DNA from: Eunapius fragilis
Lineage: Eukaryota; Porifera; Demospongiae; Spongillida; Spongillidae
Direction of reading: 5' to 3'
Length of the DNA stretch: 64,000 nucleotides
Assembly (NCBI GenBank): GCA_963681505.1
Contig: OY811977.1
Coordinates: 6,464,970-6,528,969, forward strand
Within the stretch, counting starts at the first letter, position 1. Each line of letters starts with the position of its first letter. A program made the translations under genes and the position numbers. Under the pieces are notes generated by a model. That model was not told where the DNA came from, searched no databases, and saw nothing but the letters and a program-made list of their open reading frames with translations. Below are positions 9,488 to 23,318 of the stretch, in pieces.

Positions 9488-12400
9488 CTGTAAGAAATAT
9501 ATATTAGTGCAGTTTTTCACATAACCGTTTATGTCATTCCTTCCCTTCCTCTCATCCCTCACATTCCTCACCTCCTTAATCTCCTTTCATCTCCCACCCC
9601 CTCTTTCTCTCATTGTTTATCTCCGTGATATATCTAAACATGATGTGACAGTTTATCGTGCAGTGCTTCGATTCTAATATATTTCTAATAGCAGTACTGG
9701 TTAATAAAAGAAGTGGTGATATCCAAAATGAAATACTGTTGAAGTATCCTAGAAACAACTAATATGCCGGTAGATTTTAAAATCAGGAGCCTTTTGGTTA
9801 AAGAGGGTATTGGATTTTAAGAAGACCTTCATAAATATTTTTCTATATGTAATAAGGTTAGTTGTCCTCAAATCATTGGTGGGAATAGATGTAATGGGTG
9901 CGTAAGCTTTTGGTGAACAGTCCAACATTATTTTTGGACTCAGCTCTCGGCTATATGTTTTAGCCAAAAGTCAAGGGCTGTAATATCGGCGAAAAAGTGC
10001 ATAACAGAATACATCAAGACCTTGAATATTCGCGGTGTGTGCTGATATGCGGATGTATGAGTGTGCTGATGTGCGATCTGCTACTGTATATGGAATCTAA
10101 TATCGTAGGTTCCGCATTTTTTGTTGTTGCAATATCTGGGCTAGTTCACACACCCACCATCATTTCATGTACCTATTCCTTCTAGTCTGACGTGTTGTCC
10201 CTGGCCTGCATGCGTCGTTCGTTTCGATTCCTATTCCTCGATAAAATGCACTGGAATGGCCACCACACGTAGGGGTACGCTGTACGCATACCCATGCACA
10301 TGTAAACACGTTAAGGGGTCGGTTATAGGATAAAATGTCCTTTCCTTAATTAAAATAAATTCATGAGAGCATTTGCTTTATGAACCCTGCTGGAAATCTT
10401 AGATTGAAAAGTTTACGTAAACCTTGATGAAGGTCTTTAAGCCGGTTTATACTTTAATCTAAACCGACTGACTTCTTTTTAAATCGTACAAAGGGTCCTG
10501 GATCGGATATTGTATGGTTTTTAGCTAAATTTCCATGCCGCGCTACTGAACTTGACCATATATACCTAAAGGTGCTTTGGCATACGCGCGTATACTGCCC
10601 GCGCTAGTTGATTTTGATACAACTTTGCAATTAGTAAACTTAATAACTATATTTTATTTTATCATAGTCCACCCATCTATACGTGCATAATATATAAAAT
10701 TGAGGACCACTGGTTATTAGGATTAAATAATACAGAGCTGGAAGTAAAGTGTGCGTACAGTGTACACAGGTGTTCACTAGGATGCAAATAGACACTCATA
10801 ATATGTTTGCTTAAGGTAATATAAATGTCGGTTTTTGCATTGGTACAAAGCGCGCTGTGTACACCATCTCCAAAGTTAGGCGTTTTTCAATGAGCTCTGT
10901 TACCGAAACTTGGTTTGCACGACAAAGCCTCCACTGAAGCCTTATACTTTGATAAGGGAAAATGCTCGGGCTATCCTTCAAGATCCAGCTGGCTTGTTTA
11001 CTGAGCTTTTACTATGCTTGTGTTCTGTATGTATTATGATAAAGCCTCCGTTTAAACATAATGCGACGTACGGAACATCCGCGCCACCTTTTTATGTAAA
11101 GGGGGGTGGGGGGAAGCGCTACATACCATACTAAAATTCAAAAATTTAGGTCAGGTCTCTCCCATCCCCTCGGCTATAGACACGCCCATTTCTTAGTTTA
11201 AATATCACTGACAAGTGATGACTTCTGTAAGGTGTGTAGGACTGATGTGGGATCAAGTTGCACCCCAATAGCATGGAATAACGCGATTGATATTTCGTAT
11301 ACACACTGCATGCGGGGTCTCACCTGAATCAGCTCCATAGTAATGGCGATAATTTGATTGGTATATTTTTGCTTAAATCTTGAAAGGTACCCCTCTAATA
11401 GTTTTTCGTTTTGCCTTTAGAAAATAGAGTAAGTCACATGATTGCAGAGGAGGATACAGACAGGCGTGGTTCTAGGGTAAACAGGGTATTTTTCCTTATA
11501 ACAAATTTACGTTGAATATCCGATGATATCCTGCTTACGATATCCGCCTAAGGTTTCGCACGGACGTTTGCGACTGGACAGTATGATGGATTATCAACTT
11601 GATATCTTTGCATGCCAGGTTGGCATTTACTAAACTTGCTGTCTATACACAAATGTACATATCAATCCAGGAAGGCAATTACTAACGTGCATGCCGCTAT
11701 CCAGTTCCTATACGGCGGAACGTGGAGCAATTAAACGTGATGTTCAAATATCCTGCTGCATAGGACCATAGTGGGTGAAGAATTCGAGTTACAAAAATTT
11801 TTACATGTACTTCAGATAAACCCTTTGTTCAGGAAACCATGTAAATGCTTTAAGGCTATACTTATTGGTTTGTACGCGTTTGTTTTGAGGTGTAAAATGT
11901 TTGCATTTCATAATTGAGTAATTGTTTGAGTTTTGCGTGTAATTGACTGAGGATTTAAACATGCATTTGGCAGTCAAAGAGTTAAACGATACTGTAATGA
12001 GGTATATACATATACACAGCGAAAATTATTCCAATGTGACAAGCAATTTGCTTTCGGTGGTCTCGTCCAAGAACGTAATTCTGCAATTCCCAATTTTGTA
12101 ATACAATATTATTCCAGGTTTTACTAGTACAATGTACCTCGGCTTGCCCGTTTGGTCGTGCCCTGAAAAACATGCGTAGCGTACAATGTTTGTACAGGCT
12201 GAGCCACAGCGCACTAGAGCGTAGAGCGTAGTACCTGCGGTAATCACTGCCCACTACTTGAGATTTGCATAGCGCTAGCGCACTGCTATTGATGTCTTAA
12301 AAAATCCTTCAAGTTCTTAGTGCTGCACAGAGATTGAGTGTAAGCTGATGACGAGGATCTTGTTGTAGGCCTAGTAAGTTCGAAGGATCACGGTGTTGTG

Positions 12401-12569
12401 CGGAATTATCCTCCTCCTTCTTTTTTGTCCATGCATATTTCGGGATAGGAACACTTTTAAAGAATGGAAATTTCACCAATAACTTCAGAATTGGCTGGAA
12501 GAGTGACAACTGTGATCAAATAGTCGATTGTATATTTTGGTAATGGTATTGTTAGATTTGGGCCGTACT
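9488..12569. other. Non-coding stretch upstream of the GAREM-like gene
   Basis: It should hold the 5' exons and promoter of the minus-strand gene, but I could not identify them. A pyrimidine-rich run lies at 9537-9610 and a G run at 11100-11115. Open frames near 12000-12250 lack domain-like composition. Confidence 0.4.
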
Positions 12570-15500
12570 AAATGCTACTCGTATCATTACGGCAGAATCT
12601 TGACAAGTTTAGAATTGTCTTTTCTGGCCAGCCTGTCCGTACAAAAGCCAACACTTGCGCCAGCACCGGATCCTTACTAGTCCAGGCTTTGATCTGCGCA
12701 AAATTCACCGGGGAATCTTGCAAACCCCGCATGAGCAACACGACTTCTGGGGCCTCCTCGCTCACGTCCTCAGCGTTATGCTGAATTGGCAGTCTACTCA
12801 ACCCGTTTGCGTTACTGTGTTCACGTGTCCCCCTAAACATTATCTTATCCTCCTACCCTGCTAATGTGAGTATTCCTCTTTGAAGTCTCCCTGACACCTG
12901 TGAGGAAATGCTTCTGTGTGGGTCAAAAACCTGCAATAATGGCTTGTGGTCTGTTATTCGCGTAAATCTCCGCCCACACAAATACAGATGAAATCTCTTT
13001 ACCCCAAATACACAAGCTAGCCCTTCTTTCTCTATTTGGGAATACCGTTGCTCCGCTCGGGACAATGTACGGGACGCGAAAGCAACTGGGCCGCTCTGAA
13101 CCATCTGCCATTCTATGTGACAAAACCGCTCCAACCCCATATGAAGAGGTGTCACACGCTAGTATCACCTCTAATGATAGGTCGTAATGCACCAATACCT
13201 GCGATGATAGCAGAAATTTCTTTGAGTTCTGAAAAGCCCGCTGCTCTGGCATTGTCCACTGGCACGTCCACTTCGCTCCCGATCGTAGAAGTTTGTATAG
13301 TGGCGCCAAAATCGTCGCTAAATTCGGAAGGAAACGAGCATAATAAGTCAAAAGCCCTATGTAGGACTTTAGCTGTGAAATATCCTTCGGTTCCGGCGCC
13401 TCCTGAACTGCTTTCACTTTATCTGCAACTGGATGTATTCCCCTAGCATCCAATTTGTACCCCAAGTACTCTACAGAGTCAACCATGAACGAACATTTGA
13501 TCAATTTCAATCTAATTCCCACTTCTTGTAGCCTGTTCAGCACCCTTCTCAATAATTCCCTATGAATGAATGTCCTGAGACTAAAATGTCATCAATGTAT
13601 ACAATCACTTTGGGAATACCTTGTAAAATGGTTTCCATCAACCGTTGAAAAATACTTGGTGCTGAAGCCACTCCAAAAGGGAGTCTCGTATATCTGAACA
13701 GCCTTTATCGGTGTTAACACAAACCAATCCTTTTGACTCCTCATGTAACAGTACTTGCTGGTATGCCTGGCTTAAGTCCAGTTTTGAAAATATCTTCCCC
13801 CTGCCAAGGTGGCTAACAAATCCTCTATTTCTGGAATAGGATATCTATCTACTTCCAAAGCTGGGTTTATTGTTAACCTAAAATCACCACAAATCTTTTT
13901 ATCTGTCTTCACCACTGGCAGTATTGGGGCTGCCCATTCTGCCATTTCCACTGGCTCTAAAATACCCTCCCTGGTCAGTCTATCCAACTCTTCTTCCACC
14001 TGTCCCTTCAAAGCATACGGCACAGGGCGAGCCTTACAAAACTTAGGCACTATCCCATCTTTCGTCACCAGTTTTGCTTTCATACCCTTTACTGTACTCA
14101 AACCTTCCTTAAAAACCTCCTTAAACTCTTCTACTAATGACTTTACCAGCTCCTCCTTACTTCTTACCACATTCCACACAGCAGCCCAGTCTACCTTCAA
14201 ATGTTCTAGCCAATTCCATCCAATCAACGATGGCCCTGATCCTTTCACCACCGTCACTGGCAACCTGGCTACTTGGCCTTTGTATTCAACTTTTTCCAAG
14301 CACCTTCAATACCTCTCCAGAATATGTGCATAACTGCAATGTGGAGTCCACCAACTTTTGTCTGCATGGGCCACCTATGACTGAACACATCTTCAGATAC
14401 AATCGATACAGCAGACCGTGTGTCTAACTCCATTGTTATGTTCATTCCATCAACACTCACCTCACACACAATAGGTTTACCTTTACCTTTGTTTAAGGCA
14501 TGTACCCTAAGGTGCTCTAAACAGGTGAGGTATTCTCCTTCCTCTTCCACACCGCCTTCTTGGACTTCTACTGTCACCATCTCAACTCCTTCCTTTCGAG
14601 TTCCGCTCTTCTTCCGCTGCTGCTTACATACTTCGCGAATGTGTCCTGTCTTCTGACACCTAAAACATTGAGCGGTTAAAAAGGGGCACTTATCTGCCAC
14701 ATGATCAGCTCTCCCACAGCGAAAACATTGCACCGTCGAACCCGGAACGCTTTTCTTCACCATATGCACAGTAACCTGACTCTTCGCCGAGATTTCTCTC
14801 GAACATTTTCCCGCTGCCTTTTGCGCTTGTGCAATTTTCAACGCTCCGTCTAACGTCAGTTTTACTTCCAACAGCAACCGTTTTTGGATTCTTTCATCAT
14901 TTACTCCACACACGAGCCTGTCTCTTAACATTTCTAACGGCGCTTGCCCAAAATTACACCTTCACGCAACCTCCCTCAAACGGCATACATAACTCGCTAC
15001 CGGCTCACCTTCTTGTCGCACACAAGTGTGGAACCTGTGTCGTTGAACTATCTCGGACGGTGGTGACTCAGGTGCTGCTCCACGATATTCTTCAATTCAT
15101 CATATGTTTTACTGCCAGGTTTTTCTGGAGCTACCAAAGTGGTTAGTAACTGATACGTCCGAGCACCACCACTGATAACAAAATTGAGCGCTTCTTACCC
15201 TCCACTTCAATTCCATTAGCAGCAAAGAACTGCTCTAATCTGTCTACGTACTGGGGCCATTCCTCAACCCCTTCCACAAACTCAGTCACAGTTCCGAACA
15301 CAGCTGACATTGGTATCCCACCCTCGTCGCCAAAATGTAATGTCCGATAACACACAGAAATCCAAAATAGGGATTATGGAATGGCAATTACAACGTGCAC
15401 TCAACTTAAATAGTCCAATTAATGCAATCACTGCGCATGCTCCTGCCAAGTCCAGTTCTTCACAGATACCAAACCAGAAAACTACAGGGGCAGTAGTAAA

Positions 15501-15630
15501 TGATTCATTGTTCAATCAGTTATATACGGTCTGCGTAAGACGTATAATTAGATATCCTGGTACCAGGATGTCCTACGAATTACATCATTCGCTACGTGCT
15601 GGGGGGAGGGGGAAGCAGCGATCCATAACA
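12570..15630 (-). mobile_element. Ty3/Gypsy LTR retrotransposon, broken fossil
   Basis: Read on the minus strand the order is one LTR, a Gag start (SAVFGTVTEFVEG), two CCHC zinc knuckles (CFRCGRADHVADKCP and CFRCQKTGHIREVC), a protease region, reverse transcriptase, RNase H and the start of the linker to integrase. Integrase and the second LTR are not found, so the element is truncated at its 3' end. It carries several breaks, at least four or five, and is clearly older than the element at 52.5 kb. Confidence 0.85.
15336..15630 (-). repeat. 5' LTR of the Gypsy fossil
   Basis: A 295-bp segment bounded by TG and CA, directly next to the TGGCGACGAGGGTGGG leader and the Gag start. No second copy exists in the window, so the limits rest on the terminal dinucleotides and the leader. 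Confidence 0.55.
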
Positions 15631-15681
15631 TTCACAGTGATTTCTGTGATTTGGATGCGAACAAAAATCAATGAAACAAGT

Positions 15682-15800
15682 CACTAAAAATATTCTCTAT
15701 GAGAAAGTCGGTGTACATGTATGTATGATTTGAAGGCAATAGTGGTTTAAAAGCAAAGAAACAAGGTCTTATTAGAAGGGAAAATGTAATGGTTATATAT
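15682..15800. repeat. Family F MITE, single arm
   Basis: Carries the left arm of the second F subfamily (TTCTCTATGAGAAAGTCGG, then TTGAAGGCAATAGTGG and AAACAAGGTCTTATTAG), matching the start of 46355-46639. The right arm is absent. Confidence 0.5.
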
Positions 15801-17186
15801 TTTGCACATTTTTTGGGCATATGTTCTTTGTGTACAACCTATTGAGGGGGAGGGGTGCAGGAGGGGATGTGGTGTGGAATCATTTAAAAGCAGCTAGAAG
15901 TATGGTTCTTATGCAAAACCTCTTGCATAATATACACACGCATCATGAAGCGAGTATAATTTTTGCCCAAAAATAAACTCAGGTAATTGTCTGGGTTGCT
16001 TAGTGGGCTCTGCCGACCATGCCTTGTGTGTATATATTAAGGTTGTCCCCTGGTGTGTAGCTGTGTCCCTAGTGTGTCGGTGTGCCCCTGGCGTGTAGTT
16101 GTGGTCATAATATAACTTCCCCATGATTGACGCTTGAACTATCGAGTATGCCTTAAAGGAGGTATATTTTTACGTATGGTAGGTCGATACCAAAACATAA
16201 CAGTACGCAGTGCCTCCCAAACTTTACATTCAAGCAGCTGTGAAAATTTCCTTCTCGTCTTGCTTGTACAGTATGAGGCATTCATAACGCATACCAGCTG
16301 GTTAGGGTTGTCATGACAACCATTGCTCCTCCCAAAGGCAGACTACAATGTCATATATGTTTAGTTTTAACATGTGTTTAAAAGATGTTTGGTCTGATTG
16401 CGAAAGTACTATAAAACTGTTTAGATGAGTACGTTGTATGTTGTGTAGCTCTACATATTTGTAATGGAATATGTGTTGTAAGGGATCGGATAGGTGATTT
16501 CCATAGTAATTCTTTGCTCTTTCCATATTAAAATGATTATTTTTTACATATCATTTTGAGCTTAGAAAAAAGCAACGATGCACCGTTTCTAATTAAACAA
16601 AATGCAACTGGTCATACGGATGGCTATTAACCACTACGTGGCCAATACTGCACTACCAAATGATATCTACTGGACTAAGATGGTAGCACCCTGAAAACCT
16701 GCCAAGCTATAAACAAAGGGATAGAGCTGGACCAAACATAAAAAAGGCCAATAACATGTTTACGTTCCAGACAATTTCTAGATCTGCAACTTGTTCTCAG
16801 AACCTTAGACTGATGAAGCCTCTCAACCTAGCCTCACATACCCTAACTAGACCCCACCAACCAAGTAAACACCCCTACTCCAGAACACATCACACATCAG
16901 CCTCTTCAATTGCAAACCCAGTAAAAGTATGCCCTACACACAAATATGCCACCCCAACCACTGTTACAAACCATGGGCAAATCTGACCACCTCAGGGGGC
17001 CCCTACCAACACAGCGAATCCTGGCCTCCAACCGCCCCATGCAAATCCTCCAACCCAGGAAACCCCTGCTAAAGTAAGGAACTCCAATCCCTCACCACAC
17101 CAAGGCCAGCATGACAATCCCTCTAACCCAGCCACTGCTGTGAAATCCTCGCACCATTCCAAGTATACACCCTCCCCATGCACATG
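15801..17186. other. No gene seen; C-rich degenerate repeats at 16840-17186
   Basis: The first 900 bases show nothing. From about 16840 the plus strand is rich in ACCCC and AACCC words, a degenerate simple-sequence region rather than coding sequence. Confidence 0.4.
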
Positions 17187-17725
17187 CAGTGGCGGGATCC
17201 AGGATTAAATGACAAGGGGTTGAAGGGGCGGGGACATAAAAATGGGAGGGTTTGAGAGGGGATGTGACACAGAAGATTTTGGTGATAACGAGCATTATGG
17301 ATGCATGAGAAATGCACTTTTCACTGCCATTCCTGGCATTTGCGTATGAAGATCTTTGGTTAATTCATAACTCGGCATGTTATGTAATAGACCAAAAGGG
17401 GGGCTGCATCCCCGCCAGTGCCATGCAATCCCTGAAACCAAACTAACCCCTGATGGAGAACCTCCCCATATAATGTAATCCCTCTGCCTCATGTAGCCAC
17501 TGCTGCATGGAATTGAACCCCCCACCACATCAGGATGATGACAAGAAACTCATCGATGCCATCAAAAAAGGAATATGAATCCTGTGTGTGAGGTAAGGTA
17601 AACTGCCATATTAGAACAGGTTGGCCTTATTGGAACAGGGGGGGGGGGGGGGGGGGGGGGGGTCAGAATAACCGCAGCCTATAACCACAGTTGACAATAC
17701 CCTTTAGCGAACTACGCCCCTAAGT
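17187..17725. mobile_element. Possible hAT-like MITE, one good end, with poly-G tract
   Basis: CAGTGGCGGGATCCAGGA opens the segment and matches the end at 62452 and, more loosely, that of the bordered MITE at 47509. A 25-bp G run lies at 17638-17662. The right end is decayed, so the limit is uncertain. Confidence 0.35.
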
Positions 17726-19184
17726 AGTTAATTTGTTTTCACGTACGTACGAAAGCTAGTTAGTAAACCTCTTATTTCTTGGAGGCCAAGCGTGGAAGAA
17801 ATGGCTGGCAGCGAAAGGGAAAGCGCCTATCCCAGTTAATAGTAAAGATGTCACGATGGACTTATGTAAACGATATCGCTCCACAGAACCGACCCGTTCG
17901 TTGATCTCCACACTAGCCTTGGTCGGTATTCTCATGTATTACTCTTTGAGTTTGTCATAGGCTGTGGCAAATGTCCTTGCCCCAACTGGGGAAAATATGT
18001 CATTATTTAGGTACTCCTGGTTGAAGGTTCGGTGGTGGTAAAAAAAAATCTCACAGAACCTCCAGGAACTAGTGTATATAAGGTAAGCTGCCATATTAGA
18101 ACCGGTTTTTAAACTCACTGTACAAGTCAAACGCATCGTCTGGAGGACGTTTTAACACCACCAAGTGTCACTACTGATGGATGCGCACCATACCATCGTT
18201 TTAAAAGTTTTCCAGCACCTTTTGTTTTGTATATCCACTCGAACCTCTGAGGGGGGGGGGGGGGGGGGGGGGTTCGCGATGAGTGCCAAATTAGAACAGG
18301 CGGTGTGTCGTAGCTTTTTTAATAGTTTCAATCGTACAGACAACCAGCAACGCCGCCAACATATCTAGAAGTATCCGAAGTGAAGTTCTAAACACACAAA
18401 AAAAATACATTTGCGTTCTCTGTCTGCAACTATGTCACTTTCTGTTAGTTCGAGGGGTAGTGATTTAAAAAACGCCATGCATTGCAAGAGCTAGCAAAAG
18501 CCCTCCTGTTCCCCATCTTTCTATTCATAAGTCATGAGACATCGATTTTAAGCTTAAAACTTTGTTATAAGTGGTTACGCGGAAGAGCTACTTCAAGTCA
18601 AAGTGGGGCTTCGTGACCTCCATTGAAAATTACCGGAAGTGAGTACTAAATGAGCCATAGCTTGCTTGGCACTGCTAAGTTACGGCTATAACATAAATCT
18701 ACGCAAGAAAGAATGAGTTTCAAATCCCTACCTCTTCTACAGCCCCCTGAGAATCGCTGGAATTCAGCTAAACAAAACTTGTTTACCTATACTTGGTTAA
18801 ATTATTGTAATAAATACTATTGGAAAATTTTTGATAGATGCGCGTATATCGGGTACACAATCGGCTATGATTTTTATGGCGTTCAGATCAGTGGTGACGT
18901 GTCCTGGGCACTGCAGTTTAGCCTTATATTTACCAAATGCTAGGCCTACTTCGTTTGCAGCATGCCACCTAAAGAAAAAAAAAAAGAGATTGAAGGAAGA
19001 CTCAAGAAGATTATGAAAGCCCTTGAAGCATAGGAGGATGAAAGTACTGAAGCAAGTGGACATGCACTAGCAGGAAAACCGGGAGAGAGGTATAGAGGTG
19101 TTACAAGTTGTACTGTAATTATCAAGAAAAAAAAATTGGCAGTATAACAAACACAGTGCCCTTTTGGAAATATATACTAACCCT
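17726..19184. other. No gene seen; poly-G tract at 18251-18272
   Basis: A short direct repeat, CTGCCATATTAGAAC, occurs near 17600 and 18090, just before each of the two poly-G tracts, so this may be a duplicated element. No coding exon was recognised. Confidence 0.35.
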
Positions 19185-19536
19185 ACCTTTTCGATTTAGA
19201 CCATATAGAATGCAGTGGTCTTACAAGGAGGCTGTACAGAAACAAGATATCGTTGGGATGTTCTTCCAAAGGTATACAAAGTATTGCGCTAATTATAAAT
19301 TTGAAAAAATTAAATTGCGACCCGCACTCGTAATGCACATGCATACATGCATGCACATCCGGATCCCCATAACCATTTAATAACTTTCAGTATATAGATA
19401 CGTTTACCCATTTATAGGTAGCAATGATTTTTATTTTTAAAAACGGCAGTCAGCAAAACAATCTAACTAAGATAAACTACTAGCGACACTAGCCTACGTA
19501 TAATGTCCACTCTTGCTCTACCGAACGCCTGTATTT

Positions 19537-20198
19537 TCATGGACTGTAAGCTCCCAAATTGCACGTCAGTACGGATCCTGATATTTCTTCGCCAACGTCG
19601 ATGGCCATGTTCCCCTTACCATTTCTCGTCTTAGTCGCTCTGCAATACGTGTTGTTTCCAAAATCCATTTGTGCGTCGACGTTGAACACATCTCCTGTGG
19701 CATACTTCATTTGGAAAGTTACTTTGACTGCACTGCCATTGCTGGACGCGACGTTCTAAGTACATCAAAACGAGAACGACATAAGCCGCTGGAATACACC
19801 CGCGGTACTGGAGATAGTATAAATTTACCTTTACCTGCCCTTGTGTTGTGCCGCCGTGGGGAGTAACAAAAGACTTGAGCTTTGGAATCCACGTCCCATT
19901 TGCGCTTAGTACAACGAGTGATGCTCCGAATTTTACATTGTTCGTGATCTGAAATACAATGGCTGAAATTGGTGTAGTTCATAGCAAGGCGTTCATTTGT
20001 ATAATCACTTACTGCTGTTCGCTCGTTCCATGAACGCTGAGCCTTTGTTATACGGCCGCATCGGTAATGCTGCTCAAAAAAGCATCATGATCGAAACGAA
20101 AAGGGTTACCTTTATCATCCTGCCTCGGTATTTCTCGAGGATATACCGCCAAGGCACTAACCACTGAGCACGCCTAGGAGGGCAATCACTTTTTTCAT
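19537..20198 (-). pseudogene. Small secreted protein family, copy A1 (broken)
   Basis: Shows the four-exon pattern of the intact copy at 35121-35790. The last exon (19537-19755) and third exon (19835-19948) are open, encoding ITNNVKFGASLVVLSANGTW and a GNMAIDVGEEISGSVLTCNL tail. The ATG is at 20198 and the TATA-like box at 20255-20263. The 5' part does not hold one frame, so this copy looks broken, with about two breaks. Confidence 0.6.
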
Positions 20199-20254
20199 AG
20201 TGAGATTCGTGCTACCAGGAATGATTTGCAACGCAGAAGTGACTTCTGCGCTGT

Positions 20255-20263
20255 CTATAAATA
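20255..20263 (-). promoter_or_regulatory. TATA-type core promoter of copy A1
   Basis: TATTTATAG on the minus strand, about 57 bp before the ATG. It is at the same place as in copy A2, and aligns with TATTTAAAG of copy B3. Confidence 0.45.
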
Positions 20264-21725
20264 CCGTGGCTATAATTAAGCCGGTGATTCGTATAAGATC
20301 CGGTGGTTATTTGCACGTGCGACCATGCAAACATGTCAATTGCACGCACATGTGTAGTAATTGGAAGTTTTATTTTAAAATTATGATTTGCACAATGATT
20401 CGTAAACCCTTGATGAGAGCTGCATTTAAACGATATACTGATATATCTCCTAGCGAGAACACGGTATTTTCGACCAGATAAAAACGATGTATATAAGGCC
20501 AATTTACTTAGTTGGCTCCTTGTTCCCACCCTCTCCCCTTTCTCAATCCCCTCTACACTCACAGCACCCAACAAAACAGGATACACAGACCTCAACGTAA
20601 GGCGTCATAATGCCAGAGGTTACGTACAATCTAAGGTTTGAAAGGAGGTCATATATGTGATAGGCAACACCTGACCACAAACAGACCATTTGATAGGGTT
20701 TGTGCGACGTCATGATCAGGTGTTGCCCAACGTAAAAAATGACCTCCATGCTTGGGCATATAGCTTATAGTATTATTACCCTTTCTGTCAAGGTCTGTGT
20801 TCCCTCATTTTTGGTACAGTGTGTTGCTGTTAATTAGAATAGGGACGTAGTGTTGTGTGAACGCTCTCAGCATGCGGGGAGTATTTATCGTACATAAACG
20901 ATTACTCAAGGCGTACAATAGTTTAGCATGGTACACACCCATTCATTACGTTAGGCAGCACTTGACCTCATAATAAACACATGCACAGTACCAACACACA
21001 TCCTCATAGTACGTATCAATGTGTATTTTGGTCGTTTGGAAACACCTACTCTAGCCCCCAACCCACTGCAACTATTTGATGCCGATGTTAGAAAATACAT
21101 TTGCACAGCTGTACTAAGTTGTGGCAGCAGGCTCAACTCAGTTTAAGTCGCGGTAGTTTGGGACTCCGCTCAGTTTCTCGACTTACGTTGACTGCCTACA
21201 AGGCTACATAGCCTCTCTTTGCTTTTCTGGTTTTGGTAACGTGCAATACAATCGCCCAGCATTATGACGCAGTTGCTATTTCAACAGGATTGTTTCCCTG
21301 TCAGTGCTATATAATCACTCTGGTCTCCGTACTGACAAAACCAAAACTCCCCCCAAAAAGCACTAACACCTACAGATATTAAAGCACCGTCTCTTATCTA
21401 CTTTAGCTCCACGTGAACGGAAAATTGTGAATAGCTGTGTGAAGATAAATGTTGCATTTTAAAATGATGCACATTTTATTCTTCGATAATTTCGATTTTG
21501 CTGCACGGACACTGTTCGAAGAAGTAATTCTGATAAAGCGTTTAATTCATATCCTTTAACGCCACATTAAGAATGAGCCCATCCATACGTGCAAAAGCAA
21601 ATTTTGGCTATGATCCGTATTTTATTAAATCCAACTTGCCTCTAGCGATACTACACTTACGCAATAATTAAACTAAAACATCTAATTGTGTCCACTGATT
21701 TTCTGCTCAACGTCACTGAGAGATT

Positions 21726-22395
21726 TCATGGATCATATGCTCCCAAATTGCACGTCAGTACGGATCCGGATATTTCTTCGCCAACGTCGATGGCCATGTT
21801 CCCCTTACCACTTCTCGTCTTAGTCACTCTGCAATAGGTGTCGTCTCCGAAACCCATTTGCGCCTCGACCAAGAACACATCTCCTGTAGCATATTTTATT
21901 TGGAAAGTTACTCCCACTGTAGTGCCACTGCTGGTCGCGATACACTACGGATACATTCATGCAAGAATGAATAGAAGCTGCATGCAATGACACGGCAGTG
22001 CTGGAGACCACTGTTGATCTTATAGACATTACCTGCCCTTGTGTTGTGCCACCGTGGGGAGTAACAAAAGACTTCAGCTTTGGATTCCAGATTACATTTG
22101 CGCTTTGGACGACGAGTGAGGCTCCGAATTTGACATTGTTAGTGATCTGAAATACAATGGCTGAAAATGGTGTTATATATATATGACAGTATCAACTGCT
22201 CGCATTTTTTCACAATCACTTACTGCCTCTGTCTGCTTGCTCCATGTAAGCTGAACATTTTTGGATACCACGGTAATGCTGATCATCACATTTCTAAACG
22301 TAAAAGGATGCGTTACCTTCTTCATCCTGCTGTATTTCTCGAGGATATGCCAAGGCACTCACAAGCACACCTAGGAGGACAATCGCTTTAATCAT
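21726..22395 (-). pseudogene. Small secreted protein family, copy B1 (probably broken)
   Basis: The first exon (22317-22395) encodes a signal peptide, MIKAIVLLGVLVSALA, followed by YPREIQQDEE. Exon 3 (22033-22146) and exon 4 (21726-21944) are open and have the family lengths of 114 and 219 bp. Exon 2 does not fit the phase of its neighbours with the family splice sites, so this copy looks broken by about one change unless it splices differently. It belongs to the B type, like 57896-58580. Confidence 0.6.
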
Positions 22396-22423
22396 TGTGA
22401 GATTCGTGTGACGAGGAATGATT

Positions 22424-22642
22424 TTACTTGTCTTCTGCACAGTCCTTAAATGCACCTTCCAATTTAAAGCTCTTGCAACACTTCCTGCCAGCAGGGTCCA
22501 TTATGAACTCATAAATTCTAGGGAAACCACAATGTATCCGGTGATTAGTATAAGATGTGTAGCAACCCGCAGTATTTATGCTGGAGCTAATTGTATTGTA
22601 CCATAAACAACCACAACCGAAGATGCATCCAGAGGCAGCCAC
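22424..22642 (-). other. Conserved Cys-rich open frame upstream of B1
   Basis: A 72-codon frame ends 28 bp before the B1 start codon. Its C-terminal part (YTSYTNHRIHCGF, then GRKCCKSFKL and DCAEDK) is kept at 38057-38272. It overlaps the region that aligns with the A-type core promoter, so it may be conserved as promoter or leader rather than as protein. Confidence 0.3.
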
Positions 22643-23318
22643 CCACGACGATATGCATTATCAAATAATGGTCAAAACCCTAGCAATGCATTATCTTATT
22701 CCCAAGAAGAGTTCATTAGGAACTCTTAATTCTTAATATATCCGGTGATTAGTGTGGGAGGTTAACCTTGCCAGGGCCCATCGCATCTGACCCAATTTTT
22801 AATTGGTAGTGAATCGCTATATTGATGTTCAAGCGTATGTAGTATTAATAGTTTGCCTTACACTTGGGGTCTAACAAATGGAACTATATTTTCTATCCAC
22901 TCTCTAGTTTTTGGTCTGCAATATTAATCATCCTATAATTGCGTAATTGATCGGCTAGTTATTGTGACAGCACTGGTCCTTAAGAACTTGAAAAGCGCCT
23001 TTGATAGTTTCTATTCTGCAAGCAGCAAGCTAGATTTATTCACCGCAGGTCCGTGACTTATCTAATTATCACTAAACCGGACGCGATTGATGGCTTCGCT
23101 CGGTGCAATCGTCCGCGATTGCCATTTTCTTGCTGAGCCGAATGAACGCACATTGCATGGACCTTTGTATTAGTATTAGTGATAAATCGTGTACACAATA
23201 ATGGGCATGGTCACTGAAAATTGGCGCTAGCTTCTAGGGCGATCGTGAGCTCACATTTTGTACAGCTGCTATAAAGTGTGGAACATACCTATTGGATATC
23301 AGTTATATAGGTATTGTA

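Noticed and set aside
11982-12254. Minus-strand frames near 12.1 kb as a 5' exon of the GAREM-like gene
   Set aside because: Two overlapping frames, no CABIT-like start, no clear splice donor.
13036-14656. Plus-strand open frames across the Gypsy fossil
   Set aside because: Shadows of the Gag and Pol regions on the minus strand.
17187-18272. Real mobile element bounded by the two poly-G tracts
   Set aside because: Only one clean terminal motif was found and the inner sequence shows no mirrored structure, so it was left as a tentative MITE end.
18960-19040. Lys-rich short frame starting MPPKEK
   Set aside because: A run of A residues creates it; it stops after a few codons and has no counterpart in the Y2 copy.
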